Source of the DNA: Caryophanales bacterium UBA5026
GTDB taxonomy: Bacteria > Bacillota_I > Bacilli_A > RF39 > UBA660
Assembly (NCBI GenBank): GCA_002416285.1
Contig: DICM01000019.1
Coordinates: 1-64,000 of the forward strand
Direction: 5' to 3'
DNA: 64,000 bases
Part shown: positions 1 to 9,677 of the stretch, piece after piece
How positions within the stretch are numbered: position 1 is the stretch's first letter
Layout of the letters: each line of letters opens with the position of its first letter
Made by a program: the position numbers and the translations under genes
Notes under the pieces: model-generated
Seen by the model: only the letters and a program-made list of their open reading frames with translations
Told to the model about the DNA's origin: nothing
The model's database searches: none

Positions 1-16
1 ATTTGTCAACAGTCTG

Positions 17-40
17 AAAAGACCTAAAGGTCTTTTTTTT
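17..40 (+). terminator. Rho-independent terminator of an upstream gene
   Basis: An 8-bp stem (17-24 with 29-36) around a TAAA loop is followed by a T run to position 40. It ends whatever transcription unit lies before the window. Confidence 0.7.
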
Positions 41-90
41 GTATAAAAGTGTGCAAATAGAAAAAGAAAATCCAAAAGACATAATAAAAA

Positions 91-99
91 TGTTATAAT
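91..99 (+). promoter_or_regulatory. Extended -10 promoter for the ABC permease/ATPase pair
   Basis: TGTTATAAT (TGn plus perfect -10) sits 41 bp before the permease start. No good -35 is visible 17 bp upstream, as is usual for extended -10 promoters. Confidence 0.5.
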
Positions 100-139
100 T
101 AATTTATTAAAATCTAGGCAGTACTTGGTGGAGGGTATT

Positions 140-2317
140 ATGAAGATAACAACGAAACTTATTCCAATAGTATGTATATTGGTTACAACAGTTTTATCAA
201 TTATTTTTTTAGAATTAAAGGATTCAGAGAAATATCTAGTATTTAATGATTATAATAGGGAATTTATATCTTTAGACTATAATGAAGATGTACCAATTAA
301 TATTGCACTAATTTCTCGTATATTTGAAATTGCTGAAAATAATCATGTTATTCTTTTGAAGAACAATGCATCAAATCAAAATAATAAGAGTAGAAATATT
401 TATTTGTCTTTTAATAGTATTTCACAATTATATGATTTTATGACAAAAAAATTTCAAGTAAAAAAAACAAATAAAATAGTTGAAAACAATAATGATATGT
501 TCATATCTACTTATTATCATAATGATAAAAATCAAATTGGTTTTATTTCTGATTTATTAGAAAATAGTAGATATAATTATTATACCTTTCAAAAACTACT
601 AGATGACAATGGAAATTTGTACGGTGAATATATTGTATACTATAAAAATTATCAAGATTTTTCCCAATTTTCTACTCAAGTAAAAACAGTCGTTGGTCAG
701 GAGATTAATTCTTATTCAAGATTTAGTAATTCAGATAAATATATTATTATAATACTTATAATTAGTGTCATAATTTTAATGATTTTTTACTTCATATTTC
801 AAATTTATGATACTTATTATAAAGCGAAATATATTAGTTGTATGCGATTACTTGGATTTTCATCAAATAAAATAGTTCAAATAATGTTCAAAAAGAAATT
901 AAAACTCTATAGTATCATCATTACGATTATATTATTACTTTCTTTAATATTAATTAAGAATATCACAGCTTATCAGCTTTTATTTTTATTATTCATCAAT
1001 AGTTTTCTAATTTTATTTACTTATTATATTAATTACCAATGTGTATCTATTATTTCCGGTAGTTATCAGGTAACCAATATTTTAAAAAAGCAAAATATAG
1101 CTGTTAAAATAAGTAAAACAAGTGGCAAAATAAAAATAATTATTATTTGTTTATTAATTATTTCCTCCACATTCTTTGTTCAAAGTATGAGATCATTATT
1201 TGATAGTTTAAAAATATATAACCAATCAAAAGAATTATTAGGATATGGAATTATAAAAGATTTTAGTGCAGATACTTCGGAAATATTTGACTATGGAAAT
1301 CAAGTTCAATTATATAGTGATATCGTAAATGATAAAAGATTGTCCACAATCTATGCTCACTTTGGTTATTTTGGAGAAAAAACAGAAGAAGAGAAAAAAA
1401 TGGGACAAGAAATGGAAGAAGCAGGAACTTATTTTTCATATGCTTCTGTTGATAAAAATTATTTAAAAAAAGAAGAGATAAAACTATATGATTTAAACAA
1501 TAAATTGGTAAATATTGAGAATTTGGAAGGAGTTTATTTCTTATTTCCAAAAAGCAAGATAGACAAGATCGATAAATTTAAAAATTTCTATATAAACGAT
1601 AGTGTAGGAGCTTATGCAAAATATAATGTAAGTCATGATTTTGTTGCATATTTATATGATGACCAAAAATTAAATTCTTATCGACTAAATTTAAATATCA
1701 AATATGTAGATAGCCCAATTGTACGTGTTATTGATGATAGTATTCGGGTATCTTATTTGGAAACACCAATTGGGTTAAGCCTTTTTGGTAATTCATTAAC
1801 GACAGGACTAAAAATAAAATTAGTAAACAATAAGAATCAAACTTTTAAGATTATTGAAGAGCATATTAAAGAAAATGATTTACAAAACTTAATTAGTATT
1901 AATAATTTTATGACTTTCCAAGAATACTTTAGTAATGAAATTAATATAGCTACAACAATGACAGCAATTCTCATTTTAGCAATTGGCATTATACTTTCTA
2001 TATACATTATTATATCATTGCAAGTAGCTTCATTGTATGTAAAAAGTGAACAACAGAAAGTTATCATTAAATATCTATTAGGATTTGAAAAAGAAGATAT
2101 CTTTCGCTCTATTATCAATCACAATAGAATCGAAAATATGACTGCATTTGTCCTTACATTATTGTTTTTAATATTGATTAGGCAATTAAATATAGTACTA
2201 TTTTTAATATCTGTATCAGTCTTTATAATAATTGATTTTATTGTATTATTTTTAATTATAAAATTTTATCGTTTTTCTAAAATTTATGAGCAATTAAAAG
2301 GAGGAAATTATGATTAA
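140..2317 (+). CDS. ABC transporter permease, bacteriocin-associated integral membrane type (DUF1430-like)
   Basis: A 725-residue polytopic membrane protein. One N-terminal membrane segment (about residues 7-25) is followed by a roughly 170-residue external stretch, a cluster of three or four segments (about 200-330), a second large external region (about 350-600), and three C-terminal segments. This FtsX/MacB-like layout and length match the permeases encoded beside lactococcin-972-type bacteriocins. The ATG at 140 is preferred over the upstream TTG at 125 because GGTGGAGG lies at 127-134. The gene overlaps its ATPase by 8 bp, so the two are translationally coupled. No bacteriocin precursor is visible here; it could lie upstream of the window. 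An export or immunity role is inferred. Confidence 0.6.
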   Translation: MKITTKLIPIVCILVTTVLSIIFLELKDSEKYLVFNDYNREFISLDYNEDVPINIALISRIFEIAENNHVILLKNNASNQNNKSRNIYLSFNSISQLYDFMTKKFQVKKTNKIVENNNDMFISTYYHNDKNQIGFISDLLENSRYNYYTFQKLLDDNGNLYGEYIVYYKNYQDFSQFSTQVKTVVGQEINSYSRFSNSDKYIIIILIISVIILMIFYFIFQIYDTYYKAKYISCMRLLGFSSNKIVQIMFKKKLKLYSIIITIILLLSLILIKNITAYQLLFLLFINSFLILFTYYINYQCVSIISGSYQVTNILKKQNIAVKISKTSGKIKIIIICLLIISSTFFVQSMRSLFDSLKIYNQSKELLGYGIIKDFSADTSEIFDYGNQVQLYSDIVNDKRLSTIYAHFGYFGEKTEEEKKMGQEMEEAGTYFSYASVDKNYLKKEEIKLYDLNNKLVNIENLEGVYFLFPKSKIDKIDKFKNFYINDSVGAYAKYNVSHDFVAYLYDDQKLNSYRLNLNIKYVDSPIVRVIDDSIRVSYLETPIGLSLFGNSLTTGLKIKLVNNKNQTFKIIEEHIKENDLQNLISINNFMTFQEYFSNEINIATTMTAILILAIGIILSIYIIISLQVASLYVKSEQQKVIIKYLLGFEKEDIFRSIINHNRIENMTAFVLTLLFLILIRQLNIVLFLISVSVFIIIDFIVLFLIIKFYRFSKIYEQLKGGNYD

Positions 2318-2963
2318 AATAGAGTCTTTGACTAAATCATTTGGCGAGAAAAAAATATTTCAGGATTTTGATTATGAAATACCAGATCAAGCTATGATTG
2401 CCATTATTGGCCCAAGCGGGTGTGGAAAATCAACACTATTAAATATGATAGGATTATTGGATTTAGATTACGATGGGAATATTCATTATGATGGAGAAAT
2501 TATCTCTAAACAAAAAGAAAAAAATCGAATAAAATATATTCGAAATAATATTAATTATTTATTTCAAAACTATGCTTTAATTGATGATGAAACAGTCGAA
2601 TTTAATCTCTCGTTAGCGCTTACTTATGAAACAATAGATAAAAAAACAAAAACAAATAAGATAAATGAAGTCCTAGAAAAAGTTGGGCTAGAAAGCTATA
2701 ATAATAAAAAAATATATACCCTTAGTGGTGGAGAGCAACAACGGATTGCACTAGCTAGAGTAATGCTTAAAAAGGGGAATATTGTATTAGCTGATGAACC
2801 AACAGGGAATCTGGATGAAGAAAATAGTAAGCAAGTAATTCACATATTAAGGGAGTTACAAAAATTAGGAAAGACCATTATTGTCGTAACACATAGTATC
2901 GATGTTGCACAAGAATGTGATTTGATTGTTAATTTAGAAGATGCTAGAATTCTAAAAAAATAG
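2310..2963 (+). CDS. ABC transporter ATP-binding protein partner of the DUF1430-like permease
   Basis: A 217-residue single nucleotide-binding domain of the LolD/MacB-like class. Walker A GPSGCGKST lies at residues 34-42, the Q-loop Gln at about 87 (LFQNYALI), the signature is LSGGEQQR, Walker B is VLADEPTGNLD, and the switch His is in VVTHS. All catalytic residues are present. The ATG is preceded by AAAGGAGG inside the end of the permease gene. It presumably energises that permease. No convincing G+C-rich terminator follows; only an AT-only palindrome lies at 2985-3005. Confidence 0.85.
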   Translation: MIKIESLTKSFGEKKIFQDFDYEIPDQAMIAIIGPSGCGKSTLLNMIGLLDLDYDGNIHYDGEIISKQKEKNRIKYIRNNINYLFQNYALIDDETVEFNLSLALTYETIDKKTKTNKINEVLEKVGLESYNNKKIYTLSGGEQQRIALARVMLKKGNIVLADEPTGNLDEENSKQVIHILRELQKLGKTIIVVTHSIDVAQECDLIVNLEDARILKK

Positions 2964-3006
2964 TACAAGTTTCATAATTTGTCATATTTTTTTCGTAAAA
3001 AAAATA

Positions 3007-3035
3007 TTGACATGAAAAACAATATCCTCTATAAT
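3007..3035 (+). promoter_or_regulatory. Consensus SigA promoter of the gatCAB-aspS operon
   Basis: TTGACA (3007-3012), a 17-bp spacer and TATAAT (3030-3035) form a perfect vegetative promoter just before the T-box leader. Confidence 0.85.
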
Positions 3036-3050
3036 CTAACTATCGACTAT

Positions 3051-3303
3051 GAAAGAGAGAAGTATTATATATCACTATATACAAGCGAGTTAGAACTGGT
3101 GAGAGCTAACAATATACATATATAAGAAGAACACTCTGGAGTTGCTTAAATGAAATTAGTAGTTTAAGCCGGCATGTAATCCGTTATCTTATTACTAGAT
3201 TTTATTAGAAATCAATGAGAGATCATATTAATGATAAATAGGGTGGTACCGCGGATACAAACAGTAATTCGTCCCTTTTGTGGGATGAGTTGCTGTTTTT
3301 TTT
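3051..3303 (+). promoter_or_regulatory. T-box riboswitch, probable asparagine (AAC) specifier
   Basis: The T-box motif AGGGTGGTACCGCG lies at 3240-3253. Stem I carries AGTA on its 5' side (near 3061), an apical GGTGAGAGC-type loop (about 3100-3112), and on its 3' side an AAC at 3130-3132 followed by A, the expected specifier setting; the flanking AGAG/CTCT close the stem. A terminator made of a 15-bp stem with G-U pairs (about 3260-3295) and a T run to 3303 ends the leader. Uncharged tRNA should pair and allow readthrough into gatCAB-aspS. The AAC assignment is read by eye; AGA or GAA registers are less likely but possible. Confidence 0.9.
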
Positions 3304-3324
3304 GTACAAAAAGGAGGAATCAAT

Positions 3325-3618
3325 ATGAAGTTTACAAAGGAAGTTGTAAATGATTTAGCAGACAAATTATTAATTGGTCTGACAGAAGAAGAAAACAAGA
3401 TGGTTTTAGATGAATTTGAAATTATCGATAAAAATATTAATCTCATTAATGAAATTGAAGGAATTGATGAAATTGAACCAATGACACATTGTCTTGACAA
3501 TTTTGATTATGAACTTAGAGAAGATGAAGAAGAAGAATCTACTCCAATTGAAGATGCGTTAGCAAACTGTGACGATTATTTGGGTAGAGAAGTTAGAGTA
3601 CCAAAGGTGGTGAAATAA
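3325..3618 (+). CDS. gatC: Aspartyl/glutamyl-tRNA amidotransferase subunit C
   Basis: A 97-residue protein of normal GatC length. GatC is the small belt-like subunit that ties GatA to GatB in the GatCAB amidotransferase. The N-terminal helices (about 1-50), the TEEE segment and the acidic C-terminal tail ending in REVRVPKVV fit the family. The start follows AAAGGAGGA. Its stop overlaps the gatA start in TAATG, so it is translationally coupled as first gene of the T-box operon. Confidence 0.9.
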   Translation: MKFTKEVVNDLADKLLIGLTEEENKMVLDEFEIIDKNINLINEIEGIDEIEPMTHCLDNFDYELREDEEEESTPIEDALANCDDYLGREVRVPKVVK

Positions 3619-5081
3619 TGAGTTATATGGAAAAAGGTATTGAGGAAATACATCAAGCATTAAAAGAAGGAAAAGTTACTTCCAAAGAATTAATTAAAGA
3701 AGCATTAGAAAAATCACATGAAGTGCAAGAAAAATACAATGCTTTTGTGACAATTTTAGATGATGCGAAAGAAGCAGAAGTCACGGATCATCTATTATCA
3801 GGAATACCATATGGTATTAAGGATAACTATAGTACAAAGGGAATTTTAAGTACTGGTTCAAGCAATACCCTAAAGGATTATATTCCATTCTTTACTGCAA
3901 CCGCTATTGAAAAGTTAGAAAAAGAGGGTGCTATAGCAGTTAATAAAACCGTTTTAGATGAATTTGGAATGGGTGGAACGGGAACAACTGGACATACTGG
4001 TATTGTTAGGAATCCTTGGAATAGTAAAAGAATGTGTGCAGGATCAAGTGCAGGTTCAGCATGTGCTGTAGCTGCTGGTGTGTATCCTTATGCAACTGGA
4101 AGTGATACTGGTGATTCTATTCGAAAGCCTGCAGCATACTGTGGAGTCGTCGGTTATAAACCAACTTATGGAATGATTTCTAGATATGGTTTATTTCCAT
4201 TTGCCTCTAGTTTAGATCACTGTGGTGTAATAACCAGATCAGTAAAAGATGCTGCTATTGTAGTAGATACAATGAAGGGAATCGATAAAAATGATATGAC
4301 AACTTGGGACTCAAAAGACATTCATCTATATGATTCCATTACTGGGGATATAAAAGGAAAAAAATTATGTACTATTAAGGAAATTTCAAATATTGAAACA
4401 TATCCAAATGCTTCTCCTGAATTAAAAGAACATTTAGAAAATTTTAAAAAAGCATTGGATAAAGCGAAAGAGCTCGGAATGGAAGTTGAGGAAGTATCAA
4501 TCGATACTAAATTATTAAATGCAGTTGCTTCTGTTTATGTAGTAATTTCATGCGCTGAAGCAACTTCTAACATGTCAAATTTAACAGGAATCATCTTTGG
4601 ACCAAGAGGAGAGGGGAAAGACTATATCGATATGATGAAAGATTATCGTACTAAGGGTTTCTCTCCGCTAATTAAAAGACGTTTTGTAATTGGATCTTAT
4701 GTTTTACAAGCAGCAAATAAGAATCGCTATTTCCATAATGCACAACGAGTAAGAAGATTATTAGTAGATGAATGGAATAAATTATTTGAAACTTATGATG
4801 CTGTAATCTTGCCAGTAGGAAGTGGACCAGCTAAACATTTAGACGGATCCAAAAACATACTAGATGAAAATACACAAATATTAGAAGAACATTTACAAAT
4901 TGGAAATTTTGGTGGATTTCCCTCTATTACCATCCCAGATGGATTTGTAGATGAACTTCCAGTTGGTCTCAATCTTACTGGGAAATGTTATGATGATGAG
5001 AATATATTAAATATTGCTTATGCTTTAGAAAGTAAAATGAATTATAAAAATCAAATAGCAAAGGAGGTTCATCATGGATAA
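3618..5081 (+). CDS. gatA: Aspartyl/glutamyl-tRNA(Asn/Gln) amidotransferase subunit A
   Basis: A 487-residue amidase-signature protein that releases ammonia from glutamine and channels it to GatB for amidation of Glu-tRNA(Gln) or Asp-tRNA(Asn). The Ser-cisSer-Lys triad setting is visible: Lys in GIPYGIKDNY (about residue 70), the CAGSSAGSACA stretch (about 140) and the nucleophile Ser in GSDTGDSIRKPA (about 160). In that last motif the usual Gly before the Ser is Asp, a mild oddity. Length is typical. It overlaps gatB by 8 bp. Confidence 0.95.
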   Translation: MSYMEKGIEEIHQALKEGKVTSKELIKEALEKSHEVQEKYNAFVTILDDAKEAEVTDHLLSGIPYGIKDNYSTKGILSTGSSNTLKDYIPFFTATAIEKLEKEGAIAVNKTVLDEFGMGGTGTTGHTGIVRNPWNSKRMCAGSSAGSACAVAAGVYPYATGSDTGDSIRKPAAYCGVVGYKPTYGMISRYGLFPFASSLDHCGVITRSVKDAAIVVDTMKGIDKNDMTTWDSKDIHLYDSITGDIKGKKLCTIKEISNIETYPNASPELKEHLENFKKALDKAKELGMEVEEVSIDTKLLNAVASVYVVISCAEATSNMSNLTGIIFGPRGEGKDYIDMMKDYRTKGFSPLIKRRFVIGSYVLQAANKNRYFHNAQRVRRLLVDEWNKLFETYDAVILPVGSGPAKHLDGSKNILDENTQILEEHLQIGNFGGFPSITIPDGFVDELPVGLNLTGKCYDDENILNIAYALESKMNYKNQIAKEVHHG

Positions 5082-6534
5082 ATATAAAGTATTGATCGGA
5101 TTAGAAATGCACTGTGAAATTAGTGAAACTAACACAAAAGTATTTTCAGGGGCAAGAAATACCTTTAGTGAAGAACCAAACTCAAATATTAGACCAGTTG
5201 ATATGGGATTTCCCGGAACTTTACCGGTAGTGAATAAAGAAGCAGTACGAAAAGCATTAATGGCGAGCATGATTTTAAATTGTCAACAGCCTGAGTATCT
5301 TTACTTTGAACGTAAAAATTACTACTATCCCGATTTACCCAAAGGATATCAGATTACTCAGGAAACAAAGCCAGCTCCCGTTGGTATCTATGGAAGTTTA
5401 ACATTCGATTTTAATGGGCAAGAGAAAACGATACGTATCAATAATATTCACTTAGAAGAAGATGCAGCCTCTACCGATCATTTTTCTTCATATTCAACAA
5501 TCGACTATAACCGAGCGGGGGTTCCATTGTTAGAACTTGTCACCGAACCAGATCTGCATTCAGCAGAAGAAGCAGTCGCATTTTTGGAAACAATGAGATC
5601 AGTTTATCAATATGCAGGAATTAGTGAAGCTGACAGTAAAAAAGGACAGATTCGCTGTGATGTCAATGTTTCAATCATGGGATACGATTTAGATGAAATG
5701 GACCCAAACAATTGGGGAACGAAAATTGAAATCAAGAATGTCAATTCTTTCGGTGGTGTCAGAGATGCAATTAATTATGAAATAGAACGTCAGATAGAAG
5801 CGAAAGAAAATGGGACTTATGATCAAATGGAACAACAAACTCGTCGCTTTGACGAAGAAACAGGAACAACCATCTACATGAGAAGTAAGGTGGATGCGAT
5901 TGATTATAAATATTTTGTAGAACCCAATATTCCAAAACTTAAGATTTCAAAAGACTGGTTAGAGAAAATTCGTAGTGAAATTCCCGAATTAGCTCCCGAG
6001 AGGAAACTAAAATATATGGAACAGTATGGACTATCTGATTATGATGCGACAATCTTAGTAAAAGAGAAAAATGTTTCCGATTATTATGAACAAACAATTA
6101 AAGACAATGTCGATCCAAAAGAAGTATCCAATTGGATTACTAGTATCGTACTTGGGTATTTAAATAAAAATAATCTGCTAATTGAAACATTCTTCCTTAC
6201 TCCGAAAATGCTTTCAAGTTTAATTCAGCTTGTCAATGAGGGAAAGATATCATCAAAACAGGCAAAAGAGGTATTCTACAAATCTTTAGAAGAAGAAAAA
6301 GAGCCAATAAAAATCGTGGAAGCATCAGGAATGAAACAAATTGGGTCAAGTGATGAAATCTTAAAGGTAATTGAGGAAGTATTAACAGAACAACCACAAG
6401 GAGTTGAACAATATAAAGCAGGTAGAACTAATATTGTAGATTTCCTAGTTGGACAAGTTATGAAAAAAACAAAAGGGCAAGCTAATCCTGCTATGGCTCG
6501 TAGCATGATGATTGAAGAAATTGAGAAAAGATAA
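5074..6534 (+). CDS. gatB: Aspartyl/glutamyl-tRNA(Asn/Gln) amidotransferase subunit B
   Basis: A 486-residue GatB, the subunit that binds misacylated tRNA and activates and amidates the side chain. The N-terminal cradle domain opens with GLEMHCEI and contains ENRAGVPLLE-like YNRAGVPLLELVTEPD; helical and YqeY-like C-terminal domains follow (from about 290 and 410). The start is preceded by AAAGGAGG inside gatA. Full length and no lesions seen. Together with AspRS downstream it should supply Asn-tRNA(Asn) by transamidation. Confidence 0.95.
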   Translation: MDKYKVLIGLEMHCEISETNTKVFSGARNTFSEEPNSNIRPVDMGFPGTLPVVNKEAVRKALMASMILNCQQPEYLYFERKNYYYPDLPKGYQITQETKPAPVGIYGSLTFDFNGQEKTIRINNIHLEEDAASTDHFSSYSTIDYNRAGVPLLELVTEPDLHSAEEAVAFLETMRSVYQYAGISEADSKKGQIRCDVNVSIMGYDLDEMDPNNWGTKIEIKNVNSFGGVRDAINYEIERQIEAKENGTYDQMEQQTRRFDEETGTTIYMRSKVDAIDYKYFVEPNIPKLKISKDWLEKIRSEIPELAPERKLKYMEQYGLSDYDATILVKEKNVSDYYEQTIKDNVDPKEVSNWITSIVLGYLNKNNLLIETFFLTPKMLSSLIQLVNEGKISSKQAKEVFYKSLEEEKEPIKIVEASGMKQIGSSDEILKVIEEVLTEQPQGVEQYKAGRTNIVDFLVGQVMKKTKGQANPAMARSMMIEEIEKR

Positions 6535-6544
6535 AGGAGAATTT

Positions 6545-8284
6545 ATGACAGATAAATATCGTACAGCATACCCAGGAAAAGTTGATGAAGCATTTATTGG
6601 AAAAGATATCATGCTAGCAGGATGGGTAGAAAATATTCGCGACCATGGTGGAGTTATCTTCGTTGACTTGAGAGATGAAACAGGGGTTATGCAGTTAGTA
6701 AGTAATGATGATTCGATTTTTAATGGGTTATCCAAAGAATCAACAATTACGATCAAAGGAATGGTAAGAAAAAGAGATGAGGATGACTATAATCCCAATA
6801 TTTCAACAGGTACTATCGAAGTATTAATTAGTACACTTAAGATATTAGGTAAAGCTGTGAATGTCCTTCCTTTTGATATTAAAATTTCTCATGAGGTGAA
6901 TGAAGAATTAAGATTAAAATATCGCTATTTAGATTTAAGAAATAAAAAAGTACACGATAATATTGTTTTTCGAAGTACATTATTAAAATTCTTAAGAAAC
7001 AAAATGGATCAATTGAAATTTACTGAGGTCCAAACACCCATTATTTCTGCTTCCTCACCAGAGGGAGCTCGCGATTTTTTAATTCCATCTAGAAAATACA
7101 AGGGAAAATTCTATGCATTACCACAAGCACCACAGATTTACAAACAGTTACTAATGGTATCTGGATTTGATAGATATTATCAAATTGCACCGTGTTTTCG
7201 TGATGAGGATGGCAGAAGTGATCGAAGTCTAGAATTTTATCAATTAGATTTTGAAATGAGTTTTGCAACCGAAGAAGATGTCTATCAGATTGGTGAGGAA
7301 ATCTTCTATGATACTTTTAAGACATTAGGAGAAAAAGAAGTAAGCCCAAGACCATTTCGTAGGATATCCTATAAAGAATCGATGTTGAAATATGGAACAG
7401 ATAAACCTGATTTAAGAAATCCATTAGAAATTATAGATATAAGTTCGATTTTTACAGAGTCAGAATTTAAGCCATTTAGAGGGAGTACCGTTCGAGCAAT
7501 TAAAATAGATGGAATCGCAGATAGATCGAACTCATGGTTTAATGGAATTGTAGATTATGCTTCCAGTATTGGAATGCCAGGAATAGGATATGTTACTTAT
7601 TTGGAAGATGGCACTTTTAAAGGACCAATTGATAAATTTTTAACTGCTGAAGAAAGAACTAATATGATTAAAGTAGCTAAGTTAACTGCTAACAGTGTAT
7701 TGTTCTTTATTGCATCTAGAGATGAAAAAATAGCAGTAAAACAAGCAGGAATGATCCGTACATTTCTAGGAAATAAATTAGAATTAATTGATAAAAATAA
7801 ATTTGAATTTTGTATTATTAATGATTTCCCAATGTACGAATTAAACGACGATGGTAAATTTGATTTTAGTCATAATCCATTTAGTATGCCAAAAGGTGGA
7901 ATGGATGCTCTAAATAATGATGAAATTGAAAACATTATTGCCTATCAATATGATTTTGTATGCAATGGATATGAAATGGCAAGTGGAGCTGTTCGCAATC
8001 ATGACATTGAAATTATGAAGCGAGTCTTTGCGATTGCAGGATATAGTGAAGAAGAAGTAAAAGAAAGATTTAAATCTCTTTACACTGCATTTCAATATGG
8101 TGTACCTCCACATGCTGGTATGGCACCTGGTATTGATCGTATGGAGATGCTACTTAGGGATGAACCAAATCTAAGAGAAGTACAAGCATTCCCTGTGAGT
8201 GTAAGTGGTATTGATCAACTAATGGGAAGTCCTTGTGAAGTTAGTGAAGAACAACTTCGGGAAATACATCTAAAAGTAAGATAA
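6545..8284 (+). CDS. aspS: Aspartyl-tRNA synthetase, probably non-discriminating
   Basis: A 579-residue class II synthetase. It has an N-terminal OB-fold anticodon-binding domain (about 1-110), motif 2 around FRDEDGRSDRSLEFYQLDFE, a bacterial insertion (GAD-like) domain in the middle, and motif 3 in PGIDRMEMLL. The ATG at 6545 was chosen because AAAGGAG lies just before it; an upstream in-frame start would begin within gatB. Co-transcription with gatCAB under an apparent Asn T-box suggests it charges both tRNA(Asp) and tRNA(Asn); that is inference from context. The C-terminal FPVSVSGIDQLMGSPCEVS departs from the usual QKAQDLM-type sequence. Confidence 0.93.
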   Translation: MTDKYRTAYPGKVDEAFIGKDIMLAGWVENIRDHGGVIFVDLRDETGVMQLVSNDDSIFNGLSKESTITIKGMVRKRDEDDYNPNISTGTIEVLISTLKILGKAVNVLPFDIKISHEVNEELRLKYRYLDLRNKKVHDNIVFRSTLLKFLRNKMDQLKFTEVQTPIISASSPEGARDFLIPSRKYKGKFYALPQAPQIYKQLLMVSGFDRYYQIAPCFRDEDGRSDRSLEFYQLDFEMSFATEEDVYQIGEEIFYDTFKTLGEKEVSPRPFRRISYKESMLKYGTDKPDLRNPLEIIDISSIFTESEFKPFRGSTVRAIKIDGIADRSNSWFNGIVDYASSIGMPGIGYVTYLEDGTFKGPIDKFLTAEERTNMIKVAKLTANSVLFFIASRDEKIAVKQAGMIRTFLGNKLELIDKNKFEFCIINDFPMYELNDDGKFDFSHNPFSMPKGGMDALNNDEIENIIAYQYDFVCNGYEMASGAVRNHDIEIMKRVFAIAGYSEEEVKERFKSLYTAFQYGVPPHAGMAPGIDRMEMLLRDEPNLREVQAFPVSVSGIDQLMGSPCEVSEEQLREIHLKVR

Positions 8285-8306
8285 TACTATACAGTATTAT
8301 TTTTTG
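8281..8306 (+). terminator. Terminator of gatCAB-aspS
   Basis: An 8-bp stem (8281-8288 with 8293-8300) around ATAC, followed by T6. It overlaps the aspS stop codon. Confidence 0.8.
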
Positions 8307-8445
8307 TTTTAAATACTTTTAGATTAATTAGGAGAATAACAATTAAAACATAACTTTTCAAAAAATGTTGATTTATGTTCAGAAAAGTAGTATTCTTAAA
8401 TTGTACAGGTGATAGCTATTAGCACTATGTAAAGGAGGAGAAAGA

Positions 8446-8859
8446 ATGAAAAAAAATGTAGTTTTTGCTTTGCTTGGTATTTTTGCTGTGTTGGGGTCAA
8501 TAGGTTATGTAAAAGCTCATGGGCAATCATCATTAATATCATTTACGCTGCCACTCTATGGAGGAAAATTATATAATTCAAATGTGGGTGTTATGAAGGA
8601 TTCAAATGATGATTATAGTACATTTACAACAGTATATACAAAAACATCTTTAAAACCTCAAGGAATTCTAGCAACTAATGAGCACGATCCTAGAAGTGAG
8701 TGGACAACATTGCGTGAAAGTAGTGTTTCCTATGCAAAAAACGACGCTAAGACAGTTAAAGGAAAAGTATATTATTCAGGAGCAAAATCCCATAATTTTG
8801 AACCTACTGATCAAACACTAGTAAAATATTATTTTAGTCCTGATGACTTTAGATCTTGA
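8446..8859 (+). CDS. Small exported protein of unknown function beside an ABC locus
   Basis: A 137-residue protein with a clear Sec signal: MKKN, a hydrophobic core and a probable cleavage after YVKA (about residue 25). The mature part (about 112 residues) is polar, with no cysteine or membrane segment. It is encoded directly before two membrane proteins and an ABC ATPase, an arrangement also known for DUF2712 and lactococcin-972-like exported proteins, but I cannot place it in either family by eye. Strong AAAGGAGGAG ribosome site. It may be the substrate or sensed ligand of the neighbouring transporter (inference). Confidence 0.6.
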   Translation: MKKNVVFALLGIFAVLGSIGYVKAHGQSSLISFTLPLYGGKLYNSNVGVMKDSNDDYSTFTTVYTKTSLKPQGILATNEHDPRSEWTTLRESSVSYAKNDAKTVKGKVYYSGAKSHNFEPTDQTLVKYYFSPDDFRS

Positions 8860-9677
8860 TAATTAATCATTGGAAAAAAATAGCAATACCATGTATTACA
8901 GTTTTTGTAATATATGGTATTGTTTCTAGTGTTTATCAGGAATTTAACTATCATGCATTTGAGCATCATTTAACATTAGGAATGGACGTATTTTATAGGA
9001 TACAGCAACCCGGGCTACATATATGGTATTTTCTTATATTAAGTTGTACAATTCCGATTGTTAGTTCTTTAACTTATTTTGTTGCAAGAAAGTCAAAACA
9101 TCAAAATTATATTATTTGCAGAATTGGTTATAAGAATTACGTAAAGAAGAATATTATTTCTATTTTTATTTTTACTTTTTTCTTTCGTTTATTCTGCAGC
9201 GTTGTCCTTTTACTAATTATAAATTTTTTCTTTAGCCCAATTCACTTTGTGAATGGTTCTGTAATATATGAGCCTACAATTTATGCTTACTCTAATAATA
9301 TGTTAATATCCTTATTAACTTATTTATTATATTCGTGTTTAGGAACAGCTATTTTTGGAATATTCATTTATAGTCTTGGTTATTTCATCAAAAACTTATA
9401 TTTATATTTAGTTACAGGTTTATTATGTGCAATTATAGGTATTGTTGGAGTATCGTTATTTATGGGAGTATTGGGCTTTTTACCCGAGGTTCTCACAAAT
9501 ATCATTGGAGCTATGTTCTTTTCCGAGACTCTATTAGTTCCTGGAGTAGAACTGATAGGGACTATTGATAGCTATTTTAATTGTCACATTATTTTCTTGA
9601 TTACGTCTTTTGGATATACACTACTTACGATAATTCTTCTTCATTTTGGTATCTCTAAGGAGTATCGTCGTGGGTAA
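8856..9677 (+). CDS. Multi-pass membrane protein, likely ABC-2-type permease subunit
   Basis: A 273-residue protein with about six hydrophobic segments. The start is a TTG overlapping the TGA stop of the exported protein, without its own ribosome site, so it probably depends on coupling; the next ATG (about 8981) would remove the first membrane segment. I recognise no specific family. Its position with a second membrane protein and an ATPase suggests one half of a small transporter. Confidence 0.5.
   Translation: MIINHWKKIAIPCITVFVIYGIVSSVYQEFNYHAFEHHLTLGMDVFYRIQQPGLHIWYFLILSCTIPIVSSLTYFVARKSKHQNYIICRIGYKNYVKKNIISIFIFTFFFRLFCSVVLLLIINFFFSPIHFVNGSVIYEPTIYAYSNNMLISLLTYLLYSCLGTAIFGIFIYSLGYFIKNLYLYLVTGLLCAIIGIVGVSLFMGVLGFLPEVLTNIIGAMFFSETLLVPGVELIGTIDSYFNCHIIFLITSFGYTLLTIILLHFGISKEYRRG

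Noticed and set aside
2985..3005. AT-only palindrome after the first ABC ATPase gene
   Set aside because: T8/A8 pairing without any G-C pair in the stem is too weak to call a terminator.
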